Assembly: GCA_022448425.1 (NCBI GenBank) | Contig: JAKVCY010000013.1 | Coordinates: 1-64,000 of the forward strand | Origin: Thalassotalea sp. | GTDB lineage: Bacteria > Pseudomonadota > Gammaproteobacteria > Enterobacterales > Alteromonadaceae | Direction of reading: 5' to 3' | Length of the DNA: 64,000 nucleotides | Shown: in pieces, positions 53,403 through 63,173 of the stretch | How the letters are laid out: each line of letters starts with the position of its first letter | Numbering within the stretch: the first letter of the stretch is position 1 | Position numbers and translations under genes: made by a program | The notes under the pieces: generated by a model | Database searches by the model: none | Seen by the model: only the letters and a program-made list of their open reading frames with translations | What the model was told of the DNA's origin: nothing

Positions 53403-54134
53403 TTAAAGCAGCTGAGCAAAAAGAACAACAACACTATGGACCACTATTGGATAGAGCAAACTTCCGGTTTTTAGTCGCAACCACAAAAGACAGATGCCCA
53501 TGACGCCCGTTGTGACAAGACCATGTGCATGAAGGTGCGCTACCCCATTAAAGTAGGAAATACTCAGGCTCACGCTAGACAGAACAATAACCAGTAGTTC
53601 TGCCCCACCAAGCTTAACATTGCTCATCAAGATTTTAGGTGAATTGATTGCTGAACTGCAAGCCGCCAATAAGATACCATGAAAGAATACCTCACCAACA
53701 ACACCGTAACTTAGAAAAATAAACAGCAGTTCTTCAATATCTGTCGAGCCATCATCTCCACCTAAGAGGCTCGCGAAAACAAAACGATAGGCCAGAAGTA
53801 AAAGTAAGATCTTAAGTGCAAAGACATGGCTACCTGAATTTTGCTTTGTCGTAAAACCAAACCGTTGAACATCCCTTTCTCCTTTAGAGCAAGAATGAAT
53901 AAGCAAACGGTAGCAAAGACCAACAATTGCTGCGTAAAAAAGTAACAACAGTTGATGCCACCATGGCCAGTCTAATCCCTTTGGAAAAAGATGGGAGTAC
54001 TGCTCTAGTAAGTCGCTACCAAATTGCAATGCGACGTATTTTAGAAAGATAAATCCAGTAACAGAGAGAAAAGCGAAAAGCAGCAAGTAATAGTCAAATG
54101 ACCATGCTTTTTTATTAAAGTGAACACCCAACAT
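53403..54134 (-). CDS. Multi-TM CPBP/CAAX-protease-like membrane protein with divergent motif
   Basis: TM-rich; GVVGEVFFHGILLAACSSA resembles a CPBP EExxxR region but lacks EE/R; later HxxxH-like HLHAHGLVTTGVMGICLLWLRLKTGSLLYPIVVHSVV. Confidence 0.6.
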   Translation of the reverse strand: MLGVHFNKKAWSFDYYLLLFAFLSVTGFIFLKYVALQFGSDLLEQYSHLFPKGLDWPWWHQLLLLFYAAIVGLCYRLLIHSCSKGERDVQRFGFTTKQNSGSHVFALKILLLLLAYRFVFASLLGGDDGSTDIEELLFIFLSYGVVGEVFFHGILLAACSSAINSPKILMSNVKLGGAELLVIVLSSVSLSISYFNGVAHLHAHGLVTTGVMGICLLWLRLKTGSLLYPIVVHSVVVLFAQLL

Positions 54135-54212
54135 GTGAGTAGAGATATCAAGCCTTTATTGTCGTACTACACGAGGATGCTTTTCTGTAGCCAATTAGTG
54201 ATAGATATCGTC

Positions 54213-54377
54213 TCAATAGGTGAGCAATTCGTCTTCGCCCAGCTGAATTAGCTCAGCAGGTATAACAACATCATAAACACGTGAACGAATACCAATGTCT
54301 GGCTCATTAAATAATTGCCACTCATTATTGATTTTAAGGACAGACATTGTTCTGCCAAAAACATTAAACTTTATCAT
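54213..54377 (-). CDS. Small 54-aa protein, DUF7661-like
   Basis: Manual translation: MIKFNVFGRTMSVLKINNEWQLFNEPDIGIRSRVYDVVIPAELIQLGEDELLTY* (below the track's length cutoff). Confidence 0.6.
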   Translation of the reverse strand: MIKFNVFGRTMSVLKINNEWQLFNEPDIGIRSRVYDVVIPAELIQLGEDELLTY

Positions 54378-54495
54378 GCTGCTACTTTTCTTGTTTTCTG
54401 CTTCGATACAATAATTTATTGGGTCGTCACAGTATTATTCAACAGCAGAGTAACTTTATTCCATGTCGAAAGAAGAAGTATTAAAAGAAACATAT

Positions 54496-54527
54496 AAAAA
54501 AAGCCGCATTAAGCGGCTTTTTTTATA
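54496..54527. terminator. Rho-independent terminator
   Basis: aaaaaaagccgcattaagcggcttttttt. Confidence 0.85.
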
Positions 54528-54583
54528 ATAAGCGAGTCTTGTTAAAACTATCTCAAGACGGAAGCATTTATGAAAGAGCAACA

Positions 54584-55882
54584 CTAGTTCATAGCTAATC
54601 GCGCTTGGTGCTCTTTTTCTTTCTTAACGTAAGAAGACCATTGTTTTGCTGTTTTAGCTACTTTCTTAAATGCCAATGCATTATCAAAAGCACCTAACGC
54701 TTTGTCGAACTCACCTAAATTGAAATAAGACATACCTAACGCCAAATGCATGTTACCCTCATTATCCAAGCCACCACGCGTAATTGCAGCGTTAGCAGAA
54801 TCGATAGATAACTTCCAGCGTTCTGTATTTAAGTAAGCTTGTGCAAGCTGCTCATCAAATTTGCCGTCTTCAGCAATCTCAGTACCTTTAATCAGCACAG
54901 GGATCGCTTTTTCATCTTCCTTGGCCATCACATAGGCTTGAGCCATTAACTGAATGCGTTTTTCATCAGCAACAACAATACCTTTGGCAATAGAGTCATC
55001 CAATAACTTCGCTGCTTTGTAAGGCAGTTGGTTAAATAAATAGAGTTGAGCCAGCATAATGATATCTGTCGATTTTGTCACAAATCCGGCCTGCCATGCT
55101 GTTTCCATTGCACCTAGTTGCTTTTTCTCTTCACCGATTTCACCGTACATACCAGCAAGTTGAATCCAGTACTCAGGTTTTTGGTAAAGGCGAACAAGCT
55201 CTTCCATCACTTCTGTGACTTTCTCTGGCTGTTTTAGCTCATAATATGCTGCGCGTTGCAGAATCAACCAGTTCTCTTTTGGTGTCTCTTGTTTAGCTTT
55301 TGACAAATCAATAGCAGCGTTAATGTGCGTCAATGCGTCAGCATACTTCTTGTCTTGATAGTAAACCTGCGCAAACATAATGTGCTGGCTACTTTGCAAT
55401 TCCTTTTCATTGTTTGCTTGCCACTGCTTTAAAAAGCCTAGCGCTTTTTCGTAGTCTTGTTGTTGCATCGCTAACTGTGCAAGAGAGAAGACAGTAGAAA
55501 GGTAAAGCGAATCAGGAATTGCCTCCTGCGCAATTACGTTTTCAAAGCTTGTAATTGCATTGGCAATATCATCGTTACCGTAGTGCATAAAACCAAAGAA
55601 GTTCCACAGCATTGCTTTCTCATAGCTGTTTAACTGGTTAATACGCTCTTTCACATCGTTAAGCACTTCAAAGCCTGCCGCTTTATCGCCAGCATCCGCT
55701 AACTGTTGTGCCCTAGCCAGCTGCGTGTAAACGCGATTTCTCATCGCTGGCACGCGCTTAGATTCACGCTTAGTCGGTTCAGCTGCATTAGCAACCGCAC
55801 CAGTAACATCGCCAAGCACCGTTGGTGCGCTGTATAGCGTTGCTGCAGCAATCAGAGAGATAATTAATTTAGTTTTCATCAT
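54584..55882 (-). CDS. Tetratricopeptide-repeat periplasmic protein of the TonB cluster
   Basis: Signal peptide; repeated TPR-like helices; overlaps the TonB operon. Confidence 0.85.
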   Translation of the reverse strand: MMKTKLIISLIAAATLYSAPTVLGDVTGAVANAAEPTKRESKRVPAMRNRVYTQLARAQQLADAGDKAAGFEVLNDVKERINQLNSYEKAMLWNFFGFMHYGNDDIANAITSFENVIAQEAIPDSLYLSTVFSLAQLAMQQQDYEKALGFLKQWQANNEKELQSSQHIMFAQVYYQDKKYADALTHINAAIDLSKAKQETPKENWLILQRAAYYELKQPEKVTEVMEELVRLYQKPEYWIQLAGMYGEIGEEKKQLGAMETAWQAGFVTKSTDIIMLAQLYLFNQLPYKAAKLLDDSIAKGIVVADEKRIQLMAQAYVMAKEDEKAIPVLIKGTEIAEDGKFDEQLAQAYLNTERWKLSIDSANAAITRGGLDNEGNMHLALGMSYFNLGEFDKALGAFDNALAFKKVAKTAKQWSSYVKKEKEHQARLAMN

Positions 55883-55900
55883 TTACGCCTCAAATATGCT

Positions 55901-56536
55901 CTAGCCGTCAATTTCGAATGTAATTTTGTTTTGAACGCCAGCAACTTCGGTCGCTTCGCCGTCAACAACTCGCGGCTTATACTTAAACTTAAGTGCCGCA
56001 TCAAGCGCTGCGCGGTTAAAGATGTTCTCAGGTTGCGCTTCCACCACAATAGGGTCACGAACAGAGCCATTTTTTGTCACCGTGAACTCGACGATTACAT
56101 AGCCTTCAATACCGCGAGATTGAGCACGACGTGGGTAAATAGGTGCAACTTTCACAATGGGTAAGTAGTCACCGTCACCACTGTCTAGACTCAAACCACC
56201 AGCTAAGCCAGTATCAGCAGCAATGTCAGCCGTAAATGATGTGCTAACTGCATCAGCATTTGGGTTTGCCTGCTGCATTTGTGGTTGCTGCATCGGCGGC
56301 GGTGGCGTTTGTGGCTTAGGCGGCTTTTGTGGTTTACGTTCTTTTTTCTGTACCGTTTCTTCTGGCTTTAAACGAATAAAGTCGAGAACGTTTCCACGCG
56401 GCGGCTCTGTTAATGCATCTTTACCACCGGTGATCAACATTTGCATGCCCCAAAGCAATACAAAGGTGACACTAACCGCTAGTGCTAAGGCCAAACCGTA
56501 GCGAGAAATTGGATTAGGTGCTACCGTAGCTGTCAT
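55901..56536 (-). CDS. tonB: Energy transducer TonB
   Basis: Pro-rich KPQKPPKPQTPPPPMQQPQ; PIVKVAPIYPRRAQSRGIEGYVIVEFTVTKNGSVRDP. Confidence 0.93.
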   Translation of the reverse strand: MTATVAPNPISRYGLALALAVSVTFVLLWGMQMLITGGKDALTEPPRGNVLDFIRLKPEETVQKKERKPQKPPKPQTPPPPMQQPQMQQANPNADAVSTSFTADIAADTGLAGGLSLDSGDGDYLPIVKVAPIYPRRAQSRGIEGYVIVEFTVTKNGSVRDPIVVEAQPENIFNRAALDAALKFKYKPRVVDGEATEVAGVQNKITFEIDG

Positions 56537-56538
56537 TG

Positions 56539-56952
56539 CTAACCCTCTTGTGCAGCAATTGACACATCAAATACACCCGCAGCGCGTGCTGAGTCCATAA
56601 CTTTGATTAACGTGTCTGTCGTTGCTTTTTTGTCTGCTTGAATAACAACAGTCCCTTGCGGGTTTTCTGCTTTTAAACGCTCGATGTTTGCTTGTACTGC
56701 TCTAACATCAACGCGACGTTTATTAATCCAAATCTCACCTTTGTCGCTTATTGCCACTAAGATGTTTGCTCGCTCTTTCTTAACCGCTGTTGCCGCTTCC
56801 GGACGGTTAACTTCAATACCAGCTTCTTTAACAAACGAAGCGGTAACGATGAAGAAGATAAGCAGGATGAAAACAACGTCCAGCATTGGCGTCATATTAA
56901 TTTCTTCTGCTTCTTCTTGCTCTTGTAAAACTTTTGCTAATTGAGAACGCAT
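56539..56952 (-). CDS. exbD: ExbD/TolR-family biopolymer transporter
   Basis: INMTPMLDVVFILLIFFIVTASFVKEAGIEVN. Confidence 0.94.
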   Translation of the reverse strand: MRSQLAKVLQEQEEAEEINMTPMLDVVFILLIFFIVTASFVKEAGIEVNRPEAATAVKKERANILVAISDKGEIWINKRRVDVRAVQANIERLKAENPQGTVVIQADKKATTDTLIKVMDSARAAGVFDVSIAAQEG

Positions 56953-56991
56953 GTTTAATACCTTGGTTCTATTTCTAAACGGCGCTTCAGC

Positions 56992-57519
56992 TTAATGCTG
57001 AAGCAGTAATGAATCTTCTAATTGCTCAGTACGGCGTTTTGATTTGCGCTGAAAATAAGTCACAAGGAAAACACCTGAAAGTGAGCCCACCATACCTGCC
57101 ATCGTTGGGATAGTGGCACGTGATACACCTGAAGCCATCGAGCGAGCGTTACCGCTACCAGAAATCGCCATTACGTCAAACACTTGAATCATACCGGTAA
57201 CCGTACCTAGTAGACCAAGCAGAGGACATAACACCACCAGGCTTTGAATCAAAGCGACATTGTGGTTAAGCATTTCCGTCAAACGCGATACTTGCGCGAT
57301 GCGAATTTGCTCAGCATTCCAAGAGCTTTTGTCAGCTCTTTCATTCCAGTCTGCAATTACTGATTGCTTTAAGCCGTTGTAGGTTTTTAAGAAAAACACT
57401 AAACGTTCGAAAATCAGTAACCACATAAGGCATATGATGCCGGCGATCACGGTCAATACAGGTCCGCCGGTATCGAGGAACTCCCTGATGCTATTCATCA
57501 TGTCGATGAATAAAACCAT
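56992..57519 (-). CDS. exbB: MotA/TolQ/ExbB proton channel protein
   Basis: VLCPLLGLLGTVTGMIQVFDVMA; operon. Confidence 0.92.
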   Translation of the reverse strand: MVLFIDMMNSIREFLDTGGPVLTVIAGIICLMWLLIFERLVFFLKTYNGLKQSVIADWNERADKSSWNAEQIRIAQVSRLTEMLNHNVALIQSLVVLCPLLGLLGTVTGMIQVFDVMAISGSGNARSMASGVSRATIPTMAGMVGSLSGVFLVTYFQRKSKRRTEQLEDSLLLQH

Positions 57520-57521
57520 GA

Positions 57522-58901
57522 TTAAGCTCCTTGTTCAGCACGTTCGGCTACAATGCCAGCGCTCTGCTGTTGTAACACGTTGATAATGCCGCGGCTGCGC
57601 GTAGTTAAGATGGTCGAGATAAATACCATTGGAATCGCAACTACTAGACCAAGAACTGTTGTTACAAGCGCTTGAGAAATACCACCAGCCATCAGTTTAG
57701 GGTCACCTGTACCGAATAAGGTAATCGCTTGGAACGTGTTAATCATACCGGTAACCGTACCTAGTAGACCGATAAGTGGTGCGACAACAGAGATGATTTT
57801 GATCATTGTTAAACGAGATGTTAAGTGTGGAACTTCTTTCAAAATACGCTCAGACAGCTTCAACTCAAGTGTTTCGATATCTGCTGTTTTGAACTCTTCT
57901 TTCGCCATCAATACACGACCTAATGGGTTATCGTTAGAAGGCGCAGCAGATTTAAGCTGACGGTTAACCTTGTTACCGATGATAAATAGTGCAATGAAGC
58001 GCTCGATGGCAATTAATAGACCAATCAAACCAATTGCTAGAATTACATAACCAACCGGACCACCTTGGTCAACACGCTCTTGTGTATCTGGTGCTTGAAC
58101 TAATAGGCTTAGGATAGAGCCACCTGTTGGGTCTAAAGCAAACGCTACTTGTGCATTGCTTGCATTTGTCATATCACCAGCGGTGTTTAAGTAACGGCCT
58201 GATGGTTGACGAATTAGCTCCGCAACACTACCTGTCTCACTGATAAATTCTAAGTATTTACCGTTAGCCACTAAGTTGAAGTTACCAACGCGTGTTACGG
58301 TTGCGTTTTGTTTTGAGCCGTCTGCTAAAACTACTTCACGGTCAAAGCGAGTTACTTTGCCGCTCTCAGTCATTTCGCGTTGTAATTCAAACCAAATCTT
58401 TTCAATTTCTTCAATTGATGCAAGCTTTGAAGAAGAACCCATTGATTGTGCAAACTCGTCTAAGAAGGCTTCACGACCAGGAATTTGTGCCGACACTACA
58501 GAGTTTTGGAACTTGCTCTTAGTATCACCAGCGACTTGCTGAAGTACACCAAAAAGCTCTTTTAATTCACCTAAACGTTTGTTCAATGCTTCTTGGCGAT
58601 TAGCTAACGAGATTTCATTTTGTTGAAATGCCGCTTCTAATTCCGTACTTAGCTTAATTTGACCATCACGTTCGTTAACAGCATCAGCTAATAAACGATC
58701 TTGCTCTGACTTACGTGCAACAAAATCTGCTTCACGTTGCTTGTTCTGTTGAGTTTGGGCAACTTTACCTTGTGCTAACTGGTTTAAAAGCTCGTCTAAA
58801 TTAGCGGCTTCTTGTGCATTAGCTGCGCCAGCGATTACAGCAGTCGAAGAAAGCGTAACCGCTGCTAAAAACGTAGAAATTTGTTTTTTGATAGTTTTCA
58901 T
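57522..58901 (-). CDS. TtpC-like MotA/TolQ/ExbB protein with N-terminal coiled-coil (MKTIKKQ start preferred over the ORF-track start 58949)
   Basis: Signal peptide, coiled-coil, then APLIGLLGTVTGMINTFQAITLFGTGDPKLMAGGISQALVTTVLGLVVAIP. Confidence 0.88.
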   Translation of the reverse strand: MKTIKKQISTFLAAVTLSSTAVIAGAANAQEAANLDELLNQLAQGKVAQTQQNKQREADFVARKSEQDRLLADAVNERDGQIKLSTELEAAFQQNEISLANRQEALNKRLGELKELFGVLQQVAGDTKSKFQNSVVSAQIPGREAFLDEFAQSMGSSSKLASIEEIEKIWFELQREMTESGKVTRFDREVVLADGSKQNATVTRVGNFNLVANGKYLEFISETGSVAELIRQPSGRYLNTAGDMTNASNAQVAFALDPTGGSILSLLVQAPDTQERVDQGGPVGYVILAIGLIGLLIAIERFIALFIIGNKVNRQLKSAAPSNDNPLGRVLMAKEEFKTADIETLELKLSERILKEVPHLTSRLTMIKIISVVAPLIGLLGTVTGMINTFQAITLFGTGDPKLMAGGISQALVTTVLGLVVAIPMVFISTILTTRSRGIINVLQQQSAGIVAERAEQGA

Positions 58902-58920
58902 TGTGAACAACAACCTTAAG

Positions 58921-59706
58921 TTATTCTGATACGTTGACAGGTACAACAACTAAGTCAGGTGCTAGTTGCTTGCGCGCAATGCGAAGTGCTTTGTTGATGT
59001 CGGTACGGTAACCAGCATCTAAATCATCCCAAGCACCCTTTTCGTTATTCCATAAGCCCATACGTGAACCGTCACGAGTTTGGTAGATAAATGCAACACG
59101 ACCAATGCGCAAGAAATCAACGTCCATTTCTTTGCCGTCTAGGCTAAGTAAGTCGCTGTATGCTTCAATTGTGCGACCGTAGTCTACTTCAATTTGGTAA
59201 GCCTCCATTACGCGGCGGAACTTCTCTGAAGCTGCAACATCTGCGCGCTCCATCAATGCCTTTAGTTTTGCAATGCGATCGTTACGCTCTTCAGGAAGGA
59301 AAGGAACATCTAATGAAATAAATGCGTCAAGCGTATCAATCATACGCGCCATTAGCGGTGAGATTTGACGTTCAATGATGCTAACTTGCTCCATTGACGC
59401 TGCTAACTGGCTAAGCTCTGACATTTGGTTGTCAATTTGCTTTTGCATTTGGCCATTGTAGACCTGCAAACCATCAATTTCTTTGTTAACAGATTTAAAC
59501 TGTTGAAGCTTGCTTTGAATTTGATCAGCGATTTTGTCGATTTTTTGTTGTGATTTTCCCGCCGACTGGTTGATCTCTTGACCTGCTTGAACAACTTTAT
59601 CAAGCTGTTGAGCGTCAGCAGCAATAGCGCTAGACGCAAGCCCTGTCATGCCTAAAGACGAGATACCTACAAATAGGCTAGCTTGCGCCAGTTTTGACAA
59701 TTTCAT
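58921..59706 (-). CDS. DUF3450-family periplasmic coiled-coil protein
   Basis: Signal peptide; coiled-coil; PFLPEERNDRIAKLKALMERADVAASEKFRRVMEAYQIEVDYGRTIEAY. Confidence 0.88.
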   Translation of the reverse strand: MKLSKLAQASLFVGISSLGMTGLASSAIAADAQQLDKVVQAGQEINQSAGKSQQKIDKIADQIQSKLQQFKSVNKEIDGLQVYNGQMQKQIDNQMSELSQLAASMEQVSIIERQISPLMARMIDTLDAFISLDVPFLPEERNDRIAKLKALMERADVAASEKFRRVMEAYQIEVDYGRTIEAYSDLLSLDGKEMDVDFLRIGRVAFIYQTRDGSRMGLWNNEKGAWDDLDAGYRTDINKALRIARKQLAPDLVVVPVNVSE

Positions 59707-59987
59707 AAGTAAACCTTAAGTAATTAAAAAAAAGCAACTTTCCTGTATGTGAACAGAAAAATTTCATAATGCATTTAAACGATGGGAGAATTTTAGGCGC
59801 AAAATATGACATTTATGTTTCTGCGATATTTCAACTTTATTAAATTACAGAAACGTGACGTTTTTTTTACCACCATCAAATTAGTGTCATAAAAACGTAT
59901 TGAAAATTATTTATTAATATTTTTAGTTAATTACAGAAGCTATTGAGTTGAATTTGACTCTGAAACACAAATTATTTCGTTAAAAAC

Positions 59988-60626
59988 TTGACCAAAAAGG
60001 CAGATTTTATGAACAGGATGTTAAAGCAAACACCACGATTTTTATGTGCAATATTACTCTCTTTTGCACTGATAAGTTGTAGCTCAGTTTCACTCGTTGG
60101 CATGTACAAATTAAGTAAAGTTGATCCCCTATCGGCAGATCCTGCACACATTAAAGTAGCGATAAAAACGGATAAGGTGATCAAGGTAAATGATGGCGCA
60201 GTTAAGATAAAGTTTGGCTACCAAAGCGACGATGGCACTATCGACATAAACGACGAATTTGACGTAAATATTGATTATCAATCACCAATCGCTCAATCAC
60301 TATTTACCGAAATCGCAGCCAACGAATACGTTACTGTACTTTCGTTGAATGAAAGTGATGCGAAGAAGTTTCGACAAAACCAATTTGTGATTAGCAAACA
60401 TAAAGCTGAAGATAAAAAGGGGCAAGGCTACTTTTCACTGGGCTTAGACAATTTTTGTTTGCCTAATCCATTGCCTGAGCGAGAGTTAACTGTCGACGTA
60501 TTCTTACAAACTGAACGTCAGGACGGCTTTTTCAAATTCCTTAGTGATGTTGATCTGAAAGACCAGTTTGACGACATTGACCCCGAAGATCTAAAGACAT
60601 TACAAGACTCCTGTCAGCAAAGCTAA
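59988..60626 (+). CDS. Hypothetical lipoprotein
   Basis: Lipobox LISCSS after hydrophobic segment; start uncertain (internal ATG around 60009-60018 likely). Confidence 0.6.
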   Translation: MTKKADFMNRMLKQTPRFLCAILLSFALISCSSVSLVGMYKLSKVDPLSADPAHIKVAIKTDKVIKVNDGAVKIKFGYQSDDGTIDINDEFDVNIDYQSPIAQSLFTEIAANEYVTVLSLNESDAKKFRQNQFVISKHKAEDKKGQGYFSLGLDNFCLPNPLPERELTVDVFLQTERQDGFFKFLSDVDLKDQFDDIDPEDLKTLQDSCQQS

Positions 60627-60753
60627 CACCTTACTTTCACAAGTTACCGTATTAAAAACAAGTTCGATTCGATTAATGACAACAAAGAGAATCGAGCTTT
60701 TTATAATTCAAGGCTGCGAACGGCAACTACTGAAATAATACCTATTCAAAGCA

Positions 60754-61992
60754 CTAGTCAGAATGAAGCGCTTCAATAGGGTTAAGTCTAGAAGCTTTAA
60801 TCGCAGGAAAAGCACCAAACAAGACACCAATCGCCATACAAATAAACAATGCGATAAATATGGCGAATCCAGACCAAGAAACCGCCCATTCAGAATAAAA
60901 ACCAATAAGCTCTGAGAGGAATAAGCCAAAGACTACGCCCAGCAAACCGCCAATAATTGAAATCACAAAGCTCTCAGATAAAAATTGAAGCTTAATATCT
61001 TGCTGTGTAGCGCCTACAGCCCTAAGCAAACCGATTTCTTTTGTTCGCTCCAGTACATTGGCTAGCATGATATTCATGATACCGATACCACCAACGAGTA
61101 GCGATATGCCTGCAACACAAGCCATAACGATATTGAATATCTGCTGCGTTTTCTTTTGCTGCGCTAGCAGCTTAGCCGGAATAATAACTTCATAATCTTG
61201 CACACCACCATGGCGGAACTCCAACAAATGGCTTAATGCTTTGGCCGCTTGATCTGTTGCGACATCTTTTGCCACTTGCACTTTAAAGCTATCAATTTCA
61301 CTCGCTAAATAGACTGACTTCAACTTTTTAATGCTGGTTTGCAGTGGTATGAATACACGGCTAGCGTTATCGTCTAACTGCACCCCTTGAAATTCATCCT
61401 TATCGACTTCTGAGGATTTCAGCACGCCAACAACTTCCAGCCACAAGTGGTTTAGTTTCACGAACTGCCCAACCGCATCTCTATCTGCAAAGAGTTGCTT
61501 TGCTACCTGCTCACCTAATACTGCGACCTGATTAAGGGTCAGATTGTCGTCATCAGTTAAAAAGCGCCCTGACAGAAGTTCGGCCTTAGCCAATGGAAAA
61601 TAGCTGCTTGTCACGCCAAAAGCTTTGGTGTCAGATTTATCAAAGTCGCTATACAAGTTAAACACTTTAATCGTCTTTTCAGCGCTATAACCTTCAACAA
61701 AGTCTAATGTTTGCTTCACAGCTTCAAGGTCTCTTAAAGATAAGCCCTGAGACTCTTTACGCACTTCCTTCAATTCATCGCTAGGGATTTCTTTTGCTTT
61801 AACAATTATGTTATTAACCCCCATTGACTCAATCATCTTTAGGGCTTCGTTTTCAGCACCTTCACCGATATTGAGCATCGCTATAACGGCACCTACACCA
61901 AAAATCATACCGAGTAGCGTTAATAAGGTCCTAAGTTTATGGCCCCATAACTCAATGAAAGAGTTTATTAGCAGTGGTTTAAGTGTGTTCAT
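60754..61992 (-). CDS. MacB/FtsX-family ABC transporter permease
   Basis: LRTLLTLLGMIFGVGAVIAMLNIGEGA; NIMLANVLERTKEIGLLRAVGATQQDI; SRLNPIEALHSD. Confidence 0.92.
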   Translation of the reverse strand: MNTLKPLLINSFIELWGHKLRTLLTLLGMIFGVGAVIAMLNIGEGAENEALKMIESMGVNNIIVKAKEIPSDELKEVRKESQGLSLRDLEAVKQTLDFVEGYSAEKTIKVFNLYSDFDKSDTKAFGVTSSYFPLAKAELLSGRFLTDDDNLTLNQVAVLGEQVAKQLFADRDAVGQFVKLNHLWLEVVGVLKSSEVDKDEFQGVQLDDNASRVFIPLQTSIKKLKSVYLASEIDSFKVQVAKDVATDQAAKALSHLLEFRHGGVQDYEVIIPAKLLAQQKKTQQIFNIVMACVAGISLLVGGIGIMNIMLANVLERTKEIGLLRAVGATQQDIKLQFLSESFVISIIGGLLGVVFGLFLSELIGFYSEWAVSWSGFAIFIALFICMAIGVLFGAFPAIKASRLNPIEALHSD

Positions 61993-63173
61993 ATCGCCAT
62001 TCCCTCCGGCAAAGACAGCGCGACTTCTTGTCCCGCTTGTAAACCGTCCAACACTTCAACAAAATGTAAGTTTTTCTCCCCCAATGTAACCTGCACTAGT
62101 TGGTATTCGCCCGCGCTTCTAACGGCCACAAAAGATTGGCCGTCTTTATTAATCAAGCTCTGGATAGGTACCACCAATCGTTCGGAAGGTCTCTGCACTT
62201 GTATACTCGCGGTCGCCTTTCTACCAGGTTCTAGTAATGATTCCTGACCACCAGTGATTTCAACTTTTAACTCAAAATACTTAGTGGGGTCGCCACGATT
62301 AATACTTCTCGAAAACGCTGCGACATCAATCACTTTTCCGGCAAACGCAGCATCAGGAAATGCATCCAAGCGCAAGCTAACTTGCTGTTCAACGGCTAGA
62401 TTGATCGCTTCTTTGTCTAGCACATAGAGTTTAACTTGTATTTTCCTAAGGTCAGGTAACTTTGCAATGTTGGCACCGGGAAACATTGTTTGACCGACAA
62501 TAGGCTTTTCGCCTCGCCAATTCTGCGCATAAATTAATAAGCCATCAAATGGCGCGCGAATTTCTAGTTCTTGTAATGATTTTTGATGCCTCTCCAGCTT
62601 GGTAGTATGGCCCTTTTTTGTGATATTTAAGACAGCCAACTTACCACTACTTTGCTCTTCGATACTGTCTTGCTTCCAGTCAAGAAAACTACTTTTTTCT
62701 TTCAGGTACTCTTTATTTTGCATCGAGTCGATAATTTCTAACTGAGAGTACACACGCAAGTCGTCTACTTGGAATGTGTCGACGAAGTCCATCTCATAGT
62801 CAATCACTTGCTGCTCTGTTTCTAACTCGAAACTCGCCACTTCGTTTTCTACCTCTTTTAGGTTCAAATCAGCATTCAGTGCTTCCAAGGCAAACATCTC
62901 TTTCTGGGCTTTGATACTAAGCTGCTGAGGATCGAACTTAACGATAAGGTCTCCTTTTTTCACATACGAGAACTCAGGCGCTAACCATTCTATGGTCATA
63001 CTCGAAGAAGGCGGCGAAGTTATCATGTACGAGTTTGCAGCTTCAAGTTCACCAAATGCAGGGATTTCAATGTCAAACGATCGTTTCTCAACGGTGTAAG
63101 TCAGTTGTGTTTCGGGAGCCTGACTACAACCAAATACTAGTGCTAGGCAAGCAAAAATGATGAAGATTCTCAT
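61989..63173 (-). CDS. HlyD/RND-type periplasmic adaptor lipoprotein
   Basis: Lipobox VFGCSQ; KKGDLIVKFDPQQL; LEIRAPFDGLLIY; RLVVPIQSLI. Confidence 0.88.
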   Translation of the reverse strand: MRIFIIFACLALVFGCSQAPETQLTYTVEKRSFDIEIPAFGELEAANSYMITSPPSSSMTIEWLAPEFSYVKKGDLIVKFDPQQLSIKAQKEMFALEALNADLNLKEVENEVASFELETEQQVIDYEMDFVDTFQVDDLRVYSQLEIIDSMQNKEYLKEKSSFLDWKQDSIEEQSSGKLAVLNITKKGHTTKLERHQKSLQELEIRAPFDGLLIYAQNWRGEKPIVGQTMFPGANIAKLPDLRKIQVKLYVLDKEAINLAVEQQVSLRLDAFPDAAFAGKVIDVAAFSRSINRGDPTKYFELKVEITGGQESLLEPGRKATASIQVQRPSERLVVPIQSLINKDGQSFVAVRSAGEYQLVQVTLGEKNLHFVEVLDGLQAGQEVALSLPEGMAI

